This document shows, piece by piece, positions 17,905 through 27,124 of a stretch of DNA of 64,000 nt. Each line of letters starts with the position of its first letter. The stretch's first letter is position 1. The notes under the pieces were generated by a model that ran no database searches, was not told the DNA's origin, and worked only from the letters and a program-made list of their open reading frames with translations. Source of the DNA: an uncultured cyanobacterium (GTDB taxonomy: Bacteria; Cyanobacteriota; Cyanobacteriia; Cyanobacteriales; Nostocaceae); contig CAINGU010000093.1 of the NCBI GenBank assembly GCA_903848645.1, positions 1 to 64,000 of the forward strand. The letters run 5' to 3'. A program made the translations under genes and the position numbers.

Positions 17905-19383
17905 ATGCTTACCCAAGAATCTCCCAAAACTCAAACCATAAATTGGAAACCCATAATCAAAAAATTTGTCGCTGTCCTCGGAGAAAAAGGCGTAGTCCAA
18001 CGCAAAGAAGAACTCCTTACCTATGAATGTGATGGTTTAACTAGCTATAAACAACGTCCCCCCGTCGCAGTATTACCCCGCAGCACAGAACAAGTATCAG
18101 AAATTGTCAAAATTTGCAATCAATTCTCAGTTCCTTTTATTGCTAGAGGTTCAGGAACAGGCTTATCAGGTGGTGCTTTACCATCGGAAGATTCCGTTTT
18201 AATTGTCACTTCTTTAATGCGACAAATCCTCAGCATTGACTTAGAAAATCAGCGGGCTGTAGTGCAACCGGGAGTCATTAATAGTTGGGTGACTCAAGCG
18301 GTTAGTGGTGCTGGTTTTTACTTTGCACCTGATCCTTCTAGTCAAATTATTTGTTCCATTGGTGGCAATATTGCCGAAAATTCTGGGGGAGTCCATTGTT
18401 TAAAATATGGTGTTACTACTAATCATGTTTTAGGTTTAAAACTTGTCCTTCCTGATGGTGAAATTGTTGATATTGGCGGACAAATTCCCGAAACTCCAGG
18501 TTATGATTTAACAGGTGTATTTGTGGGTTCAGAAGGAACATTAGGAATTGCCACAGAAATCACTTTAAAAATTCTCAAAAGTGCCGAATCAATTTGTGTC
18601 TTATTAGCAGATTTTACCAGTGTGGATGCTGCTGCTGCTACGGTTTCTGATATTATCAGCGCGGGAATTATTCCTGGTGGGATGGAAATGATGGATAATA
18701 TTAGTATTAATGCTGTAGAAGATGTTGTTGCTACTAATTGTTACCCCCGTGATGCTACAGCTATCTTATTAGTAGAAATTGATGGTTTAGAAGTAGAAGT
18801 TTCCGCCAATAAACAGCGAGTCACAGAAATTTGCCAAAAGAATGGGGCGCGAAATGTCACTAGTGCCAGTGACCCCGAAACTAGATTAAAATTATGGAAA
18901 GGGAGAAAAGCGGCTTTTGCGGCTGCGGGACATATTAGCCCTGATTATTATGTGCAAGATGGGGTAATTCCTCGAACTCAATTACCTTATGTTCTTCAAG
19001 AAATTGAAAGATTAAGTCATGAATATGGTTATCCCATTGCTAATGTTTTTCACGCTGGAGATGGGAATTTACATCCATTAATTTTATTTGATAATTCTGT
19101 ACATGGAGAATTGGAAAAAGTAGAAGAATTGGGAGGAGAAATTCTCAAACTTTGTGTAAGAGTAGGTGGTAGTATTTCCGGTGAACATGGTATTGGTGCT
19201 GATAAAAAATGCTATATGCCAGATATGTTTAGTGAAGCTGATTTAGAAACAATGCAATGGGTAAGACAGGTATTTAATCCCCAAGGTTTAGCAAATCCTG
19301 GGAAGATTTTCCCCACACCTCGCACTTGTGGAGAAGCTGCTAAAGTATCTATTCAACAATTCCCAGGTGTAGAAAGATTCTAA
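17905..19383 (+). CDS. glcD: FAD-linked glycolate dehydrogenase subunit GlcD
   Basis: A 492-residue FAD-binding type 4 oxidase. The flavin motif RGSGTGLSGGALP (about residues 80-92) and GGNIAENSGGVHCLKYG are clear, as is the C-terminal half with HAGDGNLHP and GEHGIG. In cyanobacteria this enzyme oxidises glycolate from photorespiration; D-lactate is a known alternative substrate. No glcE or glcF is adjacent. The gene stands alone downstream of the restriction locus. Confidence 0.9.
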   Translation: MLTQESPKTQTINWKPIIKKFVAVLGEKGVVQRKEELLTYECDGLTSYKQRPPVAVLPRSTEQVSEIVKICNQFSVPFIARGSGTGLSGGALPSEDSVLIVTSLMRQILSIDLENQRAVVQPGVINSWVTQAVSGAGFYFAPDPSSQIICSIGGNIAENSGGVHCLKYGVTTNHVLGLKLVLPDGEIVDIGGQIPETPGYDLTGVFVGSEGTLGIATEITLKILKSAESICVLLADFTSVDAAAATVSDIISAGIIPGGMEMMDNISINAVEDVVATNCYPRDATAILLVEIDGLEVEVSANKQRVTEICQKNGARNVTSASDPETRLKLWKGRKAAFAAAGHISPDYYVQDGVIPRTQLPYVLQEIERLSHEYGYPIANVFHAGDGNLHPLILFDNSVHGELEKVEELGGEILKLCVRVGGSISGEHGIGADKKCYMPDMFSEADLETMQWVRQVFNPQGLANPGKIFPTPRTCGEAAKVSIQQFPGVERF

Positions 19384-19419
19384 AAGGATATTTTAAGGGT
19401 CTAATTTATTACTTGCTTT

Positions 19420-19466
19420 GGCGACTGTAAGTGACGACTACACAGGCAAAACCCGCTCAGGCGGGT
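19420..19466. repeat. REP-like hairpin element, reverse orientation
   Basis: CTACACAGGCAAAACCCGC followed by TCAGGCGGGT gives an ACCCGC/GCGGGT hairpin. Reverse-complemented, it reads GCGGGTTTTGCCTGTGTAG, the same core as the elements at 51013-51124 and 52075-52129. It is probably a small IS200/IS605-type derived or REP-like repeat. Confidence 0.6.
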
Positions 19467-19666
19467 GAAAAATATTTTTAACAAGCGGTAATATTAAATA
19501 CCTATATTCTTAAGTAAAGGCGCAGATATGATACATATAAAAAAGAATTATTAAAATTTGTAAAGTTTTGTGATAATCTTTGTTAAGAGATGAAAACTAT
19601 TTATTTATAGTTCCATCTTTTTACTTTGCCCGTTTAAAAAAAGTTTAGCGAGACTAGGTATCTACT

Positions 19667-20626
19667 ATGGCAATTACGATTGATTCCGCTCGGAGTATTT
19701 TTCCTAACACATTATCTGCTGATGCGGTTCCAGCAACAATCGCCAGATTTAATCAACTCAGTGCTGAAGATCAACTGGCATGGACTTGGTTCGCTTATCT
19801 TGAAATGGGTAAAACAATTACAGTCGCCGCTCCTGGCGCTGCTAGTATGCAGTTTGCAGAAGCAACCTTAAATCAAATTCGGCAAATGAGTTTTCCTGAG
19901 CAAACACAAGTTATGTGTGACTTAGCAAACCATTCTGATACACCGATTTGCCGTACTTATGCTGCTTGGTCTGCGAATATTAAGCTAGGATTTTGGTATC
20001 AACTTGGTATATGGATGGATCAAGCTATTGTTGCTCCAATTCCAGCCGGTTATCAGCTTTCTGCTAACGCCGAAGCAGTTTTACAAGCGGTTAGAGAATT
20101 GGATCAAGGTCAGCAAATTACGGTATTACGCAGTGCTGTAGTTGACATGGGGTTTGATCTGAGCAAATTGGGTGATTACAGCAGAGTGGCTGAACCTGTT
20201 GTTGTCCCCAAGGATATATCACAGCGAACTCAGGTTAAGATTGAAGGCATTACTAATACAACCGTATTAAGCTACATGAACAACTTGAACGCCAATGACT
20301 TTGGCACGCTGATTCAGTTGTTTGCTGCTGACGGTGCGTTGCAACCTCCTTTCCAAAAACCAATTGTGGGTAGAGATGCTGTATTTCGCTTTTTTAATGA
20401 AGAATGTCAGAATCTCAAGTTAATTCCAGAACGCGGAGTTTCCGAACCCGCTGAAGATGGTTATACTCAAGTAAAAGTAACTGGTAAAGTTCAAACTCCT
20501 TGGTTTGGTGCTGCGGTAGGCATGAATATGGCTTGGCGGTTTTTGATAAATCCTGAAGGCAAAATTTTCTTTGTCGCAATTGATTTATTAGCATCTCCTA
20601 AAGAACTTTTAAATTTGGTTCGCTAG
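19667..20626 (+). CDS. ocp: Orange carotenoid protein (OCP)
   Basis: A 319-residue water-soluble ketocarotenoid protein that senses blue-green light and quenches phycobilisome energy. The N-terminal helical domain (about 1-165) opens MAITIDSARSIFPN and contains W41 and Y44 in WFAYLEMG, where Y44 is a known carotenoid contact. A linker (PVVVPKDISQRTQ) leads to the C-terminal NTF2-like domain (about 190-310, VLSYMNNLNANDFG to WRFLINPEGKIFF). Length matches full OCP1, not a helical carotenoid protein. Its recovery partner frp follows 94 bases downstream behind a strong hairpin. Confidence 0.97.
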   Translation: MAITIDSARSIFPNTLSADAVPATIARFNQLSAEDQLAWTWFAYLEMGKTITVAAPGAASMQFAEATLNQIRQMSFPEQTQVMCDLANHSDTPICRTYAAWSANIKLGFWYQLGIWMDQAIVAPIPAGYQLSANAEAVLQAVRELDQGQQITVLRSAVVDMGFDLSKLGDYSRVAEPVVVPKDISQRTQVKIEGITNTTVLSYMNNLNANDFGTLIQLFAADGALQPPFQKPIVGRDAVFRFFNEECQNLKLIPERGVSEPAEDGYTQVKVTGKVQTPWFGAAVGMNMAWRFLINPEGKIFFVAIDLLASPKELLNLVR

Positions 20627-20659
20627 AGAAATATTCGGGTTAGATAAACAGTAATGCTG

Positions 20660-20690
20660 TAAGCGCTCTTCGGTAAAGGGCGCTTAGTAT
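20660..20690 (+). terminator. Hairpin between ocp and frp
   Basis: TAAGCGCTCTT pairs with AAGGGCGCTTA (11 pairs including one G-U) around a five-base loop, followed by GTATTTT. It can end or weaken transcription after ocp, so frp may need its own promoter or rely on limited read-through. The downstream T run is short. Confidence 0.6.
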
Positions 20691-20719
20691 TTTCAAGTAG
20701 TTAGTAAAGGGTAATCCAG

Positions 20720-21040
20720 GTGACAGAGGTTGATTGGGCTGAAGTTGAGAAAAAGGTAGCTAAAGAGGCTTTTGATAGAGCATATCAGCGAGAAATTAAT
20801 GCTTTGCTCCAGGAAGTTCGGCAAAGAGCAAGTACAATTCTAGAGCTTCGTGATATGTGGCAATTGCACGATTTCCTAAGTGCTAGGAGACATGAAATAG
20901 ACGGCAAGTATGACTACAGATATTCAGTTCTTATCTTTGTTTTTGCTGGTTTGGTTAAGGAAGGTTGGTTGGATATTGATGAATTAGCAGGACTACAAAA
21001 AGATAAACTGACTAAGGTAGCCGCTCTTGCACGTATGTGA
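20720..21040 (+). CDS. frp: Fluorescence recovery protein (FRP)
   Basis: A 106-residue helical protein that binds active OCP and speeds its return to the inactive orange form, restoring phycobilisome fluorescence. It shows the FRP signature RDMWQLHDFLSARRHEIDGK followed by YDYRYSVLIFVFAGLVKEGW. GTG at 20720 is the start (VTEVDWAEVEKKVAKEAFDR), with AAAGG about nine bases before. The length is that of the short, active FRP form. Confidence 0.95.
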   Translation: MTEVDWAEVEKKVAKEAFDRAYQREINALLQEVRQRASTILELRDMWQLHDFLSARRHEIDGKYDYRYSVLIFVFAGLVKEGWLDIDELAGLQKDKLTKVAALARM

Positions 21041-21408
21041 TGATTTGAAGAAGGAAATTCACGAAAACTTCCTATAAGTTGGATTTCATTCTTCAATCTG
21101 CTAAAATAGGTCACAAAAATTTTGCAATGGTGATAATACTCTATAGCATTACCCGGTAGACATTGGGTAAAAATTACATCTGACTAATTTAAAAACTTCA
21201 TAGAGACATGATCTATCCAGGATTTTCTTACCTGTTACCTTGTCATAACGACAATTTTCCATGGCAACCTACGGATCATTTATAATTATTATAGGCGTAT
21301 AAATACTTTTTTACTATTTTATAAAAAAATTATATCTTTATCTAATCCCGATAATACAATTACATTTTGTAGTTATATGGATATTAGCAATCTAGACTTA
21401 TTTAACTA
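21041..21408. other. AT-rich gap upstream of the GHL10-like gene
   Basis: No gene or strong hairpin is seen in these 368 bases. They include A/T-rich stretches around 21280-21380 that could hold the promoter of the following gene. Confidence 0.4.
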
Positions 21409-22650
21409 ATGAATTCTGTATTACGGCGGGTTTTTGTGTATTTTTTGTGTTTGGGATTTGTAATCAGTTTAACAATATTTCCAATTTCTGCAAATCCTGG
21501 TTATACTCAAAATTCAAATTCTCTGTCTGTAACTACAGAAATTCGTGGTGTTTGGCTGACTAATGTTGCTAGTGGTGTATTTTATATACCTTGGGGGATT
21601 GAAAGGGCTATAAATCAATTAGCAGCACTGAATTTTAATACTATTTATCCGGTAGTTTGGAATCGGGGATACACTTTTTATAAAAGTCCTTTAGCAAAAA
21701 AAGTGACAGGTTCAGATAGTCAACCTTTACTGGATTTAATCCATAGAAAAAATGATTTTTTAGCCAAGTTAGTAAAATTAGCTAGAAGTAAAAATTTAAC
21801 GGTAATTCCTTGGTTTGAATATGGGTTAATGACTCCTCCTGATTCTGCTTTAGCTAAACTACATCCAGATTGGTTAACTATTGGACAAAAGGGTGTAGAA
21901 TCTATCTCAGAAAATTTGCTAGAAGATATGATTAATGGGGTTTATAAGCAAGCTTGGTTAAATCCTTTACATCCTCAAGTTCAGAATTTTATCCAAGGTT
22001 TAATTTTAGAAGTTATCAAAAATTATAATGTAGATGGAATTCAAATTGATGATCATTTTGGAATGCCTGTACAATTTGGTTATGATGATTTTACTGTGCA
22101 ACTTTATCAAAAAGAACATCAAGGCAAAAAACCACCTATTGATCCTTTTAATCCAGAATGGATGCGCTGGAGGGCTGATAAAATTACTGCATTTATGGAC
22201 AGTGTTTCTAAGTCTGTAAAGGCAATTAAACCCTATGCAAAAATATCTCTTTCTCCCAATTCACAATATTTTGCTTATAAATATTATTTACAAGATTGGG
22301 AAAATTGGGTAAAACAAGATTTGATAGATGAGTTGATTTTACAAGTATATCGCAGTGAAAAAACCTCTTTTATGAGAGAAATATCCAAACCTGCGATAAA
22401 ATTAGCTAAGAGTAAAATTCCCGTAGCTATTGGCATCTCCACAGGAACTTTATTAAGACCTGTAGATATGAATAAAGTTAAGGAACAGATAGAAATAGTC
22501 CGTAATCAAGAACTTTCTGGTTTTTCTTTTTTCTATTGGGAAAGTTTATGGGGTTATATTACTCCTGAATCACCTTATCAACGTCGTCAGGCTTTTTTAA
22601 AGATGTTTAATACTCAAGCCCTTAGACCATTAAAATTAAAGAAGTTATGA
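21409..22650 (+). CDS. Secreted GHL10/DUF187-like family 10 glycosylhydrolase
   Basis: A 413-residue protein. Residues 1-27 form a signal peptide (VFVYFLCLGFVISLTIFPIS ANP). The mature part starts with EIRGVWLTNVASGV and has a TIM-barrel order typical of bacterial GHL10 proteins: NFNTIYPVVWNRGYTFYKS, VIPWFEYG, NVDGIQIDDHFGMP, and SGFSFFYWESLWGY near the end. Likely substrates are envelope or sheath polysaccharides; this is inferred. Its stop overlaps the next gene by four bases, so the two are probably co-translated. Confidence 0.8.
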   Translation: MNSVLRRVFVYFLCLGFVISLTIFPISANPGYTQNSNSLSVTTEIRGVWLTNVASGVFYIPWGIERAINQLAALNFNTIYPVVWNRGYTFYKSPLAKKVTGSDSQPLLDLIHRKNDFLAKLVKLARSKNLTVIPWFEYGLMTPPDSALAKLHPDWLTIGQKGVESISENLLEDMINGVYKQAWLNPLHPQVQNFIQGLILEVIKNYNVDGIQIDDHFGMPVQFGYDDFTVQLYQKEHQGKKPPIDPFNPEWMRWRADKITAFMDSVSKSVKAIKPYAKISLSPNSQYFAYKYYLQDWENWVKQDLIDELILQVYRSEKTSFMREISKPAIKLAKSKIPVAIGISTGTLLRPVDMNKVKEQIEIVRNQELSGFSFFYWESLWGYITPESPYQRRQAFLKMFNTQALRPLKLKKL

Positions 22651-23237
22651 TGCAATTATCACCTATTAAAACTAAATCTAGAACTATAAATTTTACATTT
22701 AAATGGGTTTTTGTGACTTTGATGGGGTTTTTATCTAGTTTATTAATGATTGAAATTAGTGAGAAACCAGATATGAGTTTTGTGGAAGCTGTCATTGGTA
22801 GTTTAACAATTGCTATTCCCCAAAGTTATCTCCTCAGAAAAACCATTTCTCCGGTAAAATGGGTATTATCTACTCTTTTACCCTGGGTAATGATTGCCGC
22901 AATTGGTGCTGGGGTTTTAGGTTGGACTGTGACTACGGCTAATTTTTTACCCATGCGACTTTTTGCTGGGATTATTGTTGGTGGTATTGGTGGTTTATTA
23001 ATTGGGATATCACAATGGTTATTAGCGATTCCTCCATCTTTTTCCTCAGCCTGGAAATGGGTATTTGTGAATATTACAAGTTGGATAATAGCTATACCCA
23101 TTGGTTCAACTATAGGCTTATTTTTGCACAGGATTGCTAATTTATTTTTAGGGGAAGTTGTGGGATTAGCTGTTACCTGGTTATTGGTGGCAATATTCAC
23201 AGGAATTTCTGCTGAGAGAATTATCAAAGATTTGTAA
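22647..23237 (+). CDS. Multi-pass membrane protein of unknown function
   Basis: A 196-residue protein with about five to six predicted membrane helices (FKWVFVTLMGFLSSLLMI; STLLPWVMIAAIGAGVLG; LFAGIIVGGIGGLLIGISQ; FVNITSWIIAIPIGSTIG; VGLAVTWLLVAIFTGIS). The alternating Gly-rich helices and WxxxN/T-type residues resemble many unassigned cyanobacterial membrane proteins. It is translationally coupled to the secreted glycosylhydrolase (ATGATG over the stop), so a role with that enzyme at the envelope is plausible. Confidence 0.7.
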   Translation: MMQLSPIKTKSRTINFTFKWVFVTLMGFLSSLLMIEISEKPDMSFVEAVIGSLTIAIPQSYLLRKTISPVKWVLSTLLPWVMIAAIGAGVLGWTVTTANFLPMRLFAGIIVGGIGGLLIGISQWLLAIPPSFSSAWKWVFVNITSWIIAIPIGSTIGLFLHRIANLFLGEVVGLAVTWLLVAIFTGISAERIIKDL

Positions 23238-23245
23238 TATAGAAA

Positions 23246-23305
23246 GAACTCAGGGCAATGCCCACCAAAACCCCCTACGGTGGGCATTGCCCACCCTACG
23301 TACAT
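23246..23305. repeat. GTGGGCATTGCCCACC dispersed repeat
   Basis: CAGGGCAATGCCCACCAAAA then TACGGTGGGCATTGCCCACC and CTACG form an inverted repeat between two copies of the GGGCAATGCCCACC arm. This is a widespread cyanobacterial dispersed element and not coding. A related GGTGGGCATCTTGCCCGC lies near 42881-42897. Confidence 0.65.
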
Positions 23306-23457
23306 TTCAAAAATCAAATATTAGTCCTATTGAAAGAACTCAGGAGGAAGGAAAAGGGGGATTTAAAAAGAAGTCAGAATAAATAAGACTTGCATTATCA
23401 TTGGTGATACTATGAAGTATATTTACAATTAGTTGATTCGATGGTTTTATAAGTATT

Positions 23458-23491
23458 CTTCCTCCTGACTCCTGACTCCTGACTCCTAACT
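23458..23491. repeat. TCCTGAC heptamer tandem repeat before pgsA
   Basis: About four TCCTGAC units end within a few bases of the pgsA start codon. A complementary-type unit (AGTCAGG) is repeated at 63412-63440. It occupies the position where a ribosome site would be expected. Confidence 0.75.
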
Positions 23492-23492
23492 T

Positions 23493-24008
23493 ATGATGAC
23501 TCTACCTAACTGGATTACTTTTTCTCGACTGCTAGGAATACCTTTTTTACTTTACGGTTTATACAATCCCAGCAATGAAGCTAAATGGATATGTTTAACA
23601 ATATTTTTAATTGCGGCTTTAACTGATTGGTTAGATGGATATTTAGCCAGAAAACTGAACCAAATTAGCGAGTTAGGTAAATTTCTTGATCCTTTAGTAG
23701 ATAAATTATTGGTACTTGCACCATTATTAGTATTAGTAGAATTAGGCAAAATCCCAGCTTGGGCAGTGTTTATAATTTTAGCACGGGAATTAGCGATCGC
23801 AGGTTGGCGAGTTAATCAAACTACCATCACCGGGGCAAATATTTGGGGTAAGCTGAAAACAGTTAGTCAAATTATCGCCATATCTCTCCTAATTGCGCCG
23901 TTATCACCAATTTGGCAAACTCCTGTTTTAATTGCCTTTTGGCTATCTGTAATATTGACGATTATTTCTGGAATCATTTATCTAATCCCCCCAAAAATTA
24001 TTACCTAA
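23493..24008 (+). CDS. pgsA: CDP-diacylglycerol-glycerol-3-phosphate 3-phosphatidyltransferase
   Basis: A 171-residue integral-membrane enzyme making phosphatidylglycerol phosphate, the precursor of phosphatidylglycerol, an essential thylakoid lipid. The CDP-alcohol phosphotransferase signature DWLDGYLARKLNQISELGKF continues to LDPLVDKL, with all conserved Asp and Gly residues. Four or more hydrophobic helices follow. The start is ATGATG; the second ATG is equally possible. A terminator-like hairpin follows at 24062. Confidence 0.9.
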   Translation: MMTLPNWITFSRLLGIPFLLYGLYNPSNEAKWICLTIFLIAALTDWLDGYLARKLNQISELGKFLDPLVDKLLVLAPLLVLVELGKIPAWAVFIILARELAIAGWRVNQTTITGANIWGKLKTVSQIIAISLLIAPLSPIWQTPVLIAFWLSVILTIISGIIYLIPPKIIT

Positions 24009-24061
24009 AAAATAAAAAATTTTAAATTGTTCCTTACATATTTAGGATTTGCTGATAGTGT

Positions 24062-24097
24062 AATCCCTGATTTATTGGAAAAGTCAGGGATTTATTT
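24062..24097 (+). terminator. Terminator after pgsA
   Basis: AATCCCTGA pairs with TCAGGGATT across a 13-base loop, then TTATTTCTT. The T-rich side is on the + strand, so it serves pgsA; hisS converges from the other side. Confidence 0.7.
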
Positions 24098-24114
24098 CTT
24101 GATTAAATTAATTT

Positions 24115-25509
24115 TTAATTATTTAAAATCCTCCGTTTAACTTCCGCTGCTAAATCGCTCAAAGCTACTTCTATTTGTTCACCACTTTGTAAATCTTTTA
24201 ATGATGATTTTTGTGCTGCTGCTTCTTCCGCACCAATAATTACACAAAACCTAATTCCCTGTTTATCAGCGGCTTGAAATTGTTTACCTAATTGCTTTTT
24301 ATCAAAGTTAGTCACAACATTAATTCCCACTTGTCTTAATTGTTGCGATACCTGTAAATAAACAGGCATTAAATCCTCTTGCATATTCACTACTACAACT
24401 TGGGTAGGTGTAGCAGGTAACGTATTCAAAATACCCGCTTTTAACAACCGACTAATTAAGCGAGTTAAACCAATAGAAATACCCACACCAGGCATTTTTT
24501 CACCAATAAACATTCCCACTAATTCTTCATATCTGCCACCAGAACAAATACTCCCTAAAGCTGCATGACCTAATAAAGTAGTTTCATAAACAGTGCCAGT
24601 ATAGTAATTTAAACCACGAGCAATAGATAAGTCAATACAGAAACGTTTATCAGCAACTCCTAAATTCCTAACTCCATTAATTACAGTTTCTAATTCACTA
24701 ACTCCTAAATTAAATTGTTCTGCTTCTGGTAAATTCTCAGCCAGGTGTTTAAGTTTATCTAAAACATCATCAATGCTACCATCAATTTTCACAAACTCAA
24801 TAATTTTCTCCGTTTGTTCTGAAGAAATACCTTCTTTTTCCAACTCTTGTTTAACTTTAGCTTCGCCAATTTTTTCCAAATTATCAATAATACTAATACA
24901 GGTTTTAATTTGGTTTTCAGCAACTCCTACTGACTGAAAAAAGCCTGTCAGAATTTTGCGGTTATTAATGCGAATGACAAAATCACCAATATTAATCGCT
25001 TCAAATATTTCCGTGATAATTGCAGGCATTTGAGCATCATAAAGTAAACTCAGTTTACCACGAGCAACGACATCAATATCACATTGGCGAAATTGTCGAA
25101 ATCGGCCATCTTTTGCCCTTTCCCCCCGAAATACCATGTCCATTTGATAACGAGCAAAAGGAAAAGTTAATTCATTTAAATGACGAGCAATATAAGCCGC
25201 AAAAGGAACAGTTTGATCAAACTTTAAAGCTCTTGCTTCTGAACCAGTTTCTCCAGATTTATCCTTTTCGGCTTGGCGATTTGGTGGTAAAATCGGCTCA
25301 ATACCATAGATAATATTGTCACCTTGATTACCTTTAGCTTGTAACACTTCTAACCGTTCTACTGCTGGGGTTTCAATGGGGGTAAAGCCATAACTTTCAA
25401 AAACTTTACGAATTATATCTAGTAAATATACTTCAAGACGCTTTTCACTAGGTAGAAATTCAGGAAAACCACTAGGAGTAGAAAAGTTTATTTTGTCAAT
25501 TTTAGTCAT
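24115..25509 (-). CDS. hisS: Histidine-tRNA ligase
   Basis: A class II aminoacyl-tRNA synthetase of 464 residues that charges tRNA-His. Visible parts: N-terminal GFPEFLPSEKR, motif 2 FRGERAKDGRFRQFRQ, the histidine-A region LSIARGLNYYTGTVYE, motif 3 PGVGISIGLTRLISRL, and a C-terminal anticodon-binding domain (TQVVVVNMQEDLMP and on). It is longer than the roughly 420-residue bacterial form, with a charged insertion around 215-255. It ends 106 bases after pgsA on the opposite strand. Confidence 0.9.
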   Translation of the reverse strand: MTKIDKINFSTPSGFPEFLPSEKRLEVYLLDIIRKVFESYGFTPIETPAVERLEVLQAKGNQGDNIIYGIEPILPPNRQAEKDKSGETGSEARALKFDQTVPFAAYIARHLNELTFPFARYQMDMVFRGERAKDGRFRQFRQCDIDVVARGKLSLLYDAQMPAIITEIFEAINIGDFVIRINNRKILTGFFQSVGVAENQIKTCISIIDNLEKIGEAKVKQELEKEGISSEQTEKIIEFVKIDGSIDDVLDKLKHLAENLPEAEQFNLGVSELETVINGVRNLGVADKRFCIDLSIARGLNYYTGTVYETTLLGHAALGSICSGGRYEELVGMFIGEKMPGVGISIGLTRLISRLLKAGILNTLPATPTQVVVVNMQEDLMPVYLQVSQQLRQVGINVVTNFDKKQLGKQFQAADKQGIRFCVIIGAEEAAAQKSSLKDLQSGEQIEVALSDLAAEVKRRILNN

Positions 25510-25585
25510 GTTTTTACTTTAATAGAGGGGAAATTAACCACAGAATTTCTATTTTACCCTTTCTTCTTAAATTAGAGTAAGTTTA

Positions 25586-27007
25586 CTAATCTCCATTATT
25601 GAACCACCAAGAGTCTTTATTAGAGTTAGTTTTCATCAAAAATGCTTTTTTTCGTAAGAAGCGATTTAACCCTATTGTACCAATTCGTGAACTTCCTAGT
25701 CCAGAGAATTTAAAAGCATTTCTGTCTCCTTCGTTAATTAATGAACTTAATCCGGCATCATTAATACTAATCACACCAGCTTCTATTTTATCAGCAACTG
25801 CTATTGCTAGTTCTTCTGATTCGGCAAATACAGCAGCACTCAGTCCATAAATAGAATCGTTAGCTAAATCTATCGCTTCTTCTATATTAGCAAAAGACAT
25901 CACAGGCATAATTGGCCCAAATGTTTCTTCAGTCATTATCTTCATAGAATGATCAACTTCAGTGATAACTGTGGGACGACACCACCAACCTCCACCCAAT
26001 TCTTCTACTTTACCACCACAGTGAATTACTGCCCCTTTAGAAACAGCATCTTGCAAATGATCATTAATAATAGCAGCTTGTTTTTCCGAAATAATCGGAC
26101 CAATTTCGCCACTTTCAATAGTTGGGTATGCTAATTTTAATTGATGAGCTTTTGTAACTAATTGATGATAGAATACTTCAAATATAGATTCAGCAACATA
26201 AATTCTTTCAATCGCTGAACATGACTGTCCTGTATTAGCTACCGCAGCCCACAAAATTGCTGAAGTTGCTAAATCTAAATCTGCTGATTCTAAAACAATA
26301 GCTGGGTCTTTTCCTCCTAATTCCAAAAAAGCGGGAATAAAATTAATTGCCGCATTTTCAGCCACTAAACGCCCAGTTTCTACACTACCTGTAAAACAAA
26401 TTAAATCTACATCTTCAATTAAAGCTGCTCCTGTTTGTGCTGCTCCTTCCACAAAGTTTAAAACATCACGTAATTGGGGAATAGTATTGAGAGTTGTCAT
26501 TAAAGGAGCAACAAACCGGGGAGTTATTTCACTGGGTTTAACTATGACAGCGCAACCAGCTAATAAAGCTGGAATTGTATCAATTGTAGATAAGGACAAA
26601 GGAAAATTCCAAGGACTAATTACCCCAACGAGAGGATAAGGAACAGCAGTTTGTTGTAAAGCAATAAAAGGGACAGATGTATTTTTAGCTGTGCTTTGTA
26701 ATAATTGGGGAGCTAGATTACACCATTTATCAATACTAGCAATAAATGAATCTATCTCCATAATTGATGTTGATAATCTCCCTGTATCACTGACTAAAGC
26801 TTCTGTTAATAAATTTCGTTCTGATAATATAGCTTGCTTCCATTCTTTTAAAGCTGTAATTCTCTCCTCAATCCCTAATTTTTGCCAGATAATTTGTCCT
26901 CTTCGCAGACGGTGACATTGTTGGGAAAGTAATTTTGGTGGAGGAGGAACGATGACATAATCAAATTTACCTGTGCGGGGGTTGCGGACTTCTATTGGTT
27001 TACTCAT
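25586..27007 (-). CDS. Aldehyde dehydrogenase family protein
   Basis: A 473-residue NAD(P)-dependent aldehyde dehydrogenase. Key parts: PLVGVISPWNFPLSL, ITPRFVAPLM, FTGSVETGRLVAENAA, the active-site glutamate in LELGGKDPAIVLES, and the catalytic Cys in NTGQSCSAIERIYV. The C-terminal region ends with GLNRFLRKKAFLMK. It resembles the cyanobacterial fatty or apocarotenal aldehyde dehydrogenases; the substrate is inferred. A 14-bp-arm palindrome lies between this gene and the divergent lyase-family gene. Confidence 0.85.
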   Translation of the reverse strand: MSKPIEVRNPRTGKFDYVIVPPPPKLLSQQCHRLRRGQIIWQKLGIEERITALKEWKQAILSERNLLTEALVSDTGRLSTSIMEIDSFIASIDKWCNLAPQLLQSTAKNTSVPFIALQQTAVPYPLVGVISPWNFPLSLSTIDTIPALLAGCAVIVKPSEITPRFVAPLMTTLNTIPQLRDVLNFVEGAAQTGAALIEDVDLICFTGSVETGRLVAENAAINFIPAFLELGGKDPAIVLESADLDLATSAILWAAVANTGQSCSAIERIYVAESIFEVFYHQLVTKAHQLKLAYPTIESGEIGPIISEKQAAIINDHLQDAVSKGAVIHCGGKVEELGGGWWCRPTVITEVDHSMKIMTEETFGPIMPVMSFANIEEAIDLANDSIYGLSAAVFAESEELAIAVADKIEAGVISINDAGLSSLINEGDRNAFKFSGLGSSRIGTIGLNRFLRKKAFLMKTNSNKDSWWFNNGD

Positions 27008-27066
27008 TTGTGATTAATTTAAATGTGAACTTAAAAATATTTAATTTTATTTCGCGCAAAGGAGGA

Positions 27067-27095
27067 AATACAATAAATACCGTATTTATTGTATT
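27067..27095. promoter_or_regulatory. Near-perfect 29-bp palindrome in a divergent promoter region
   Basis: AATACAATAAATAC, a single central C, and GTATTTATTGTATT form two 14-base arms that pair completely. The palindrome sits between the divergent starts of the aldehyde dehydrogenase (27007) and the lyase-family gene (27125). It fits a dimeric repressor or activator operator; the regulator is unknown and not encoded next to it. GGAGG at 27061-27065 sits beside it but is not spaced for any start codon. Confidence 0.55.
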
Positions 27096-27124
27096 CTCAA
27101 AATAGTCCATTTATAGTGATTTGT

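Noticed and set aside
22826-23317. A 163-codon minus-strand frame opposite the membrane protein gene
   Set aside because: It is the shadow of a Gly/hydrophobic-rich gene and runs into the dispersed repeat; no family likeness.
23458-23491. Possible CRISPR-like array
   Set aside because: Units are 7 bases and directly adjacent without spacers; the other heptamer arrays are the same. No cas genes are in the window.
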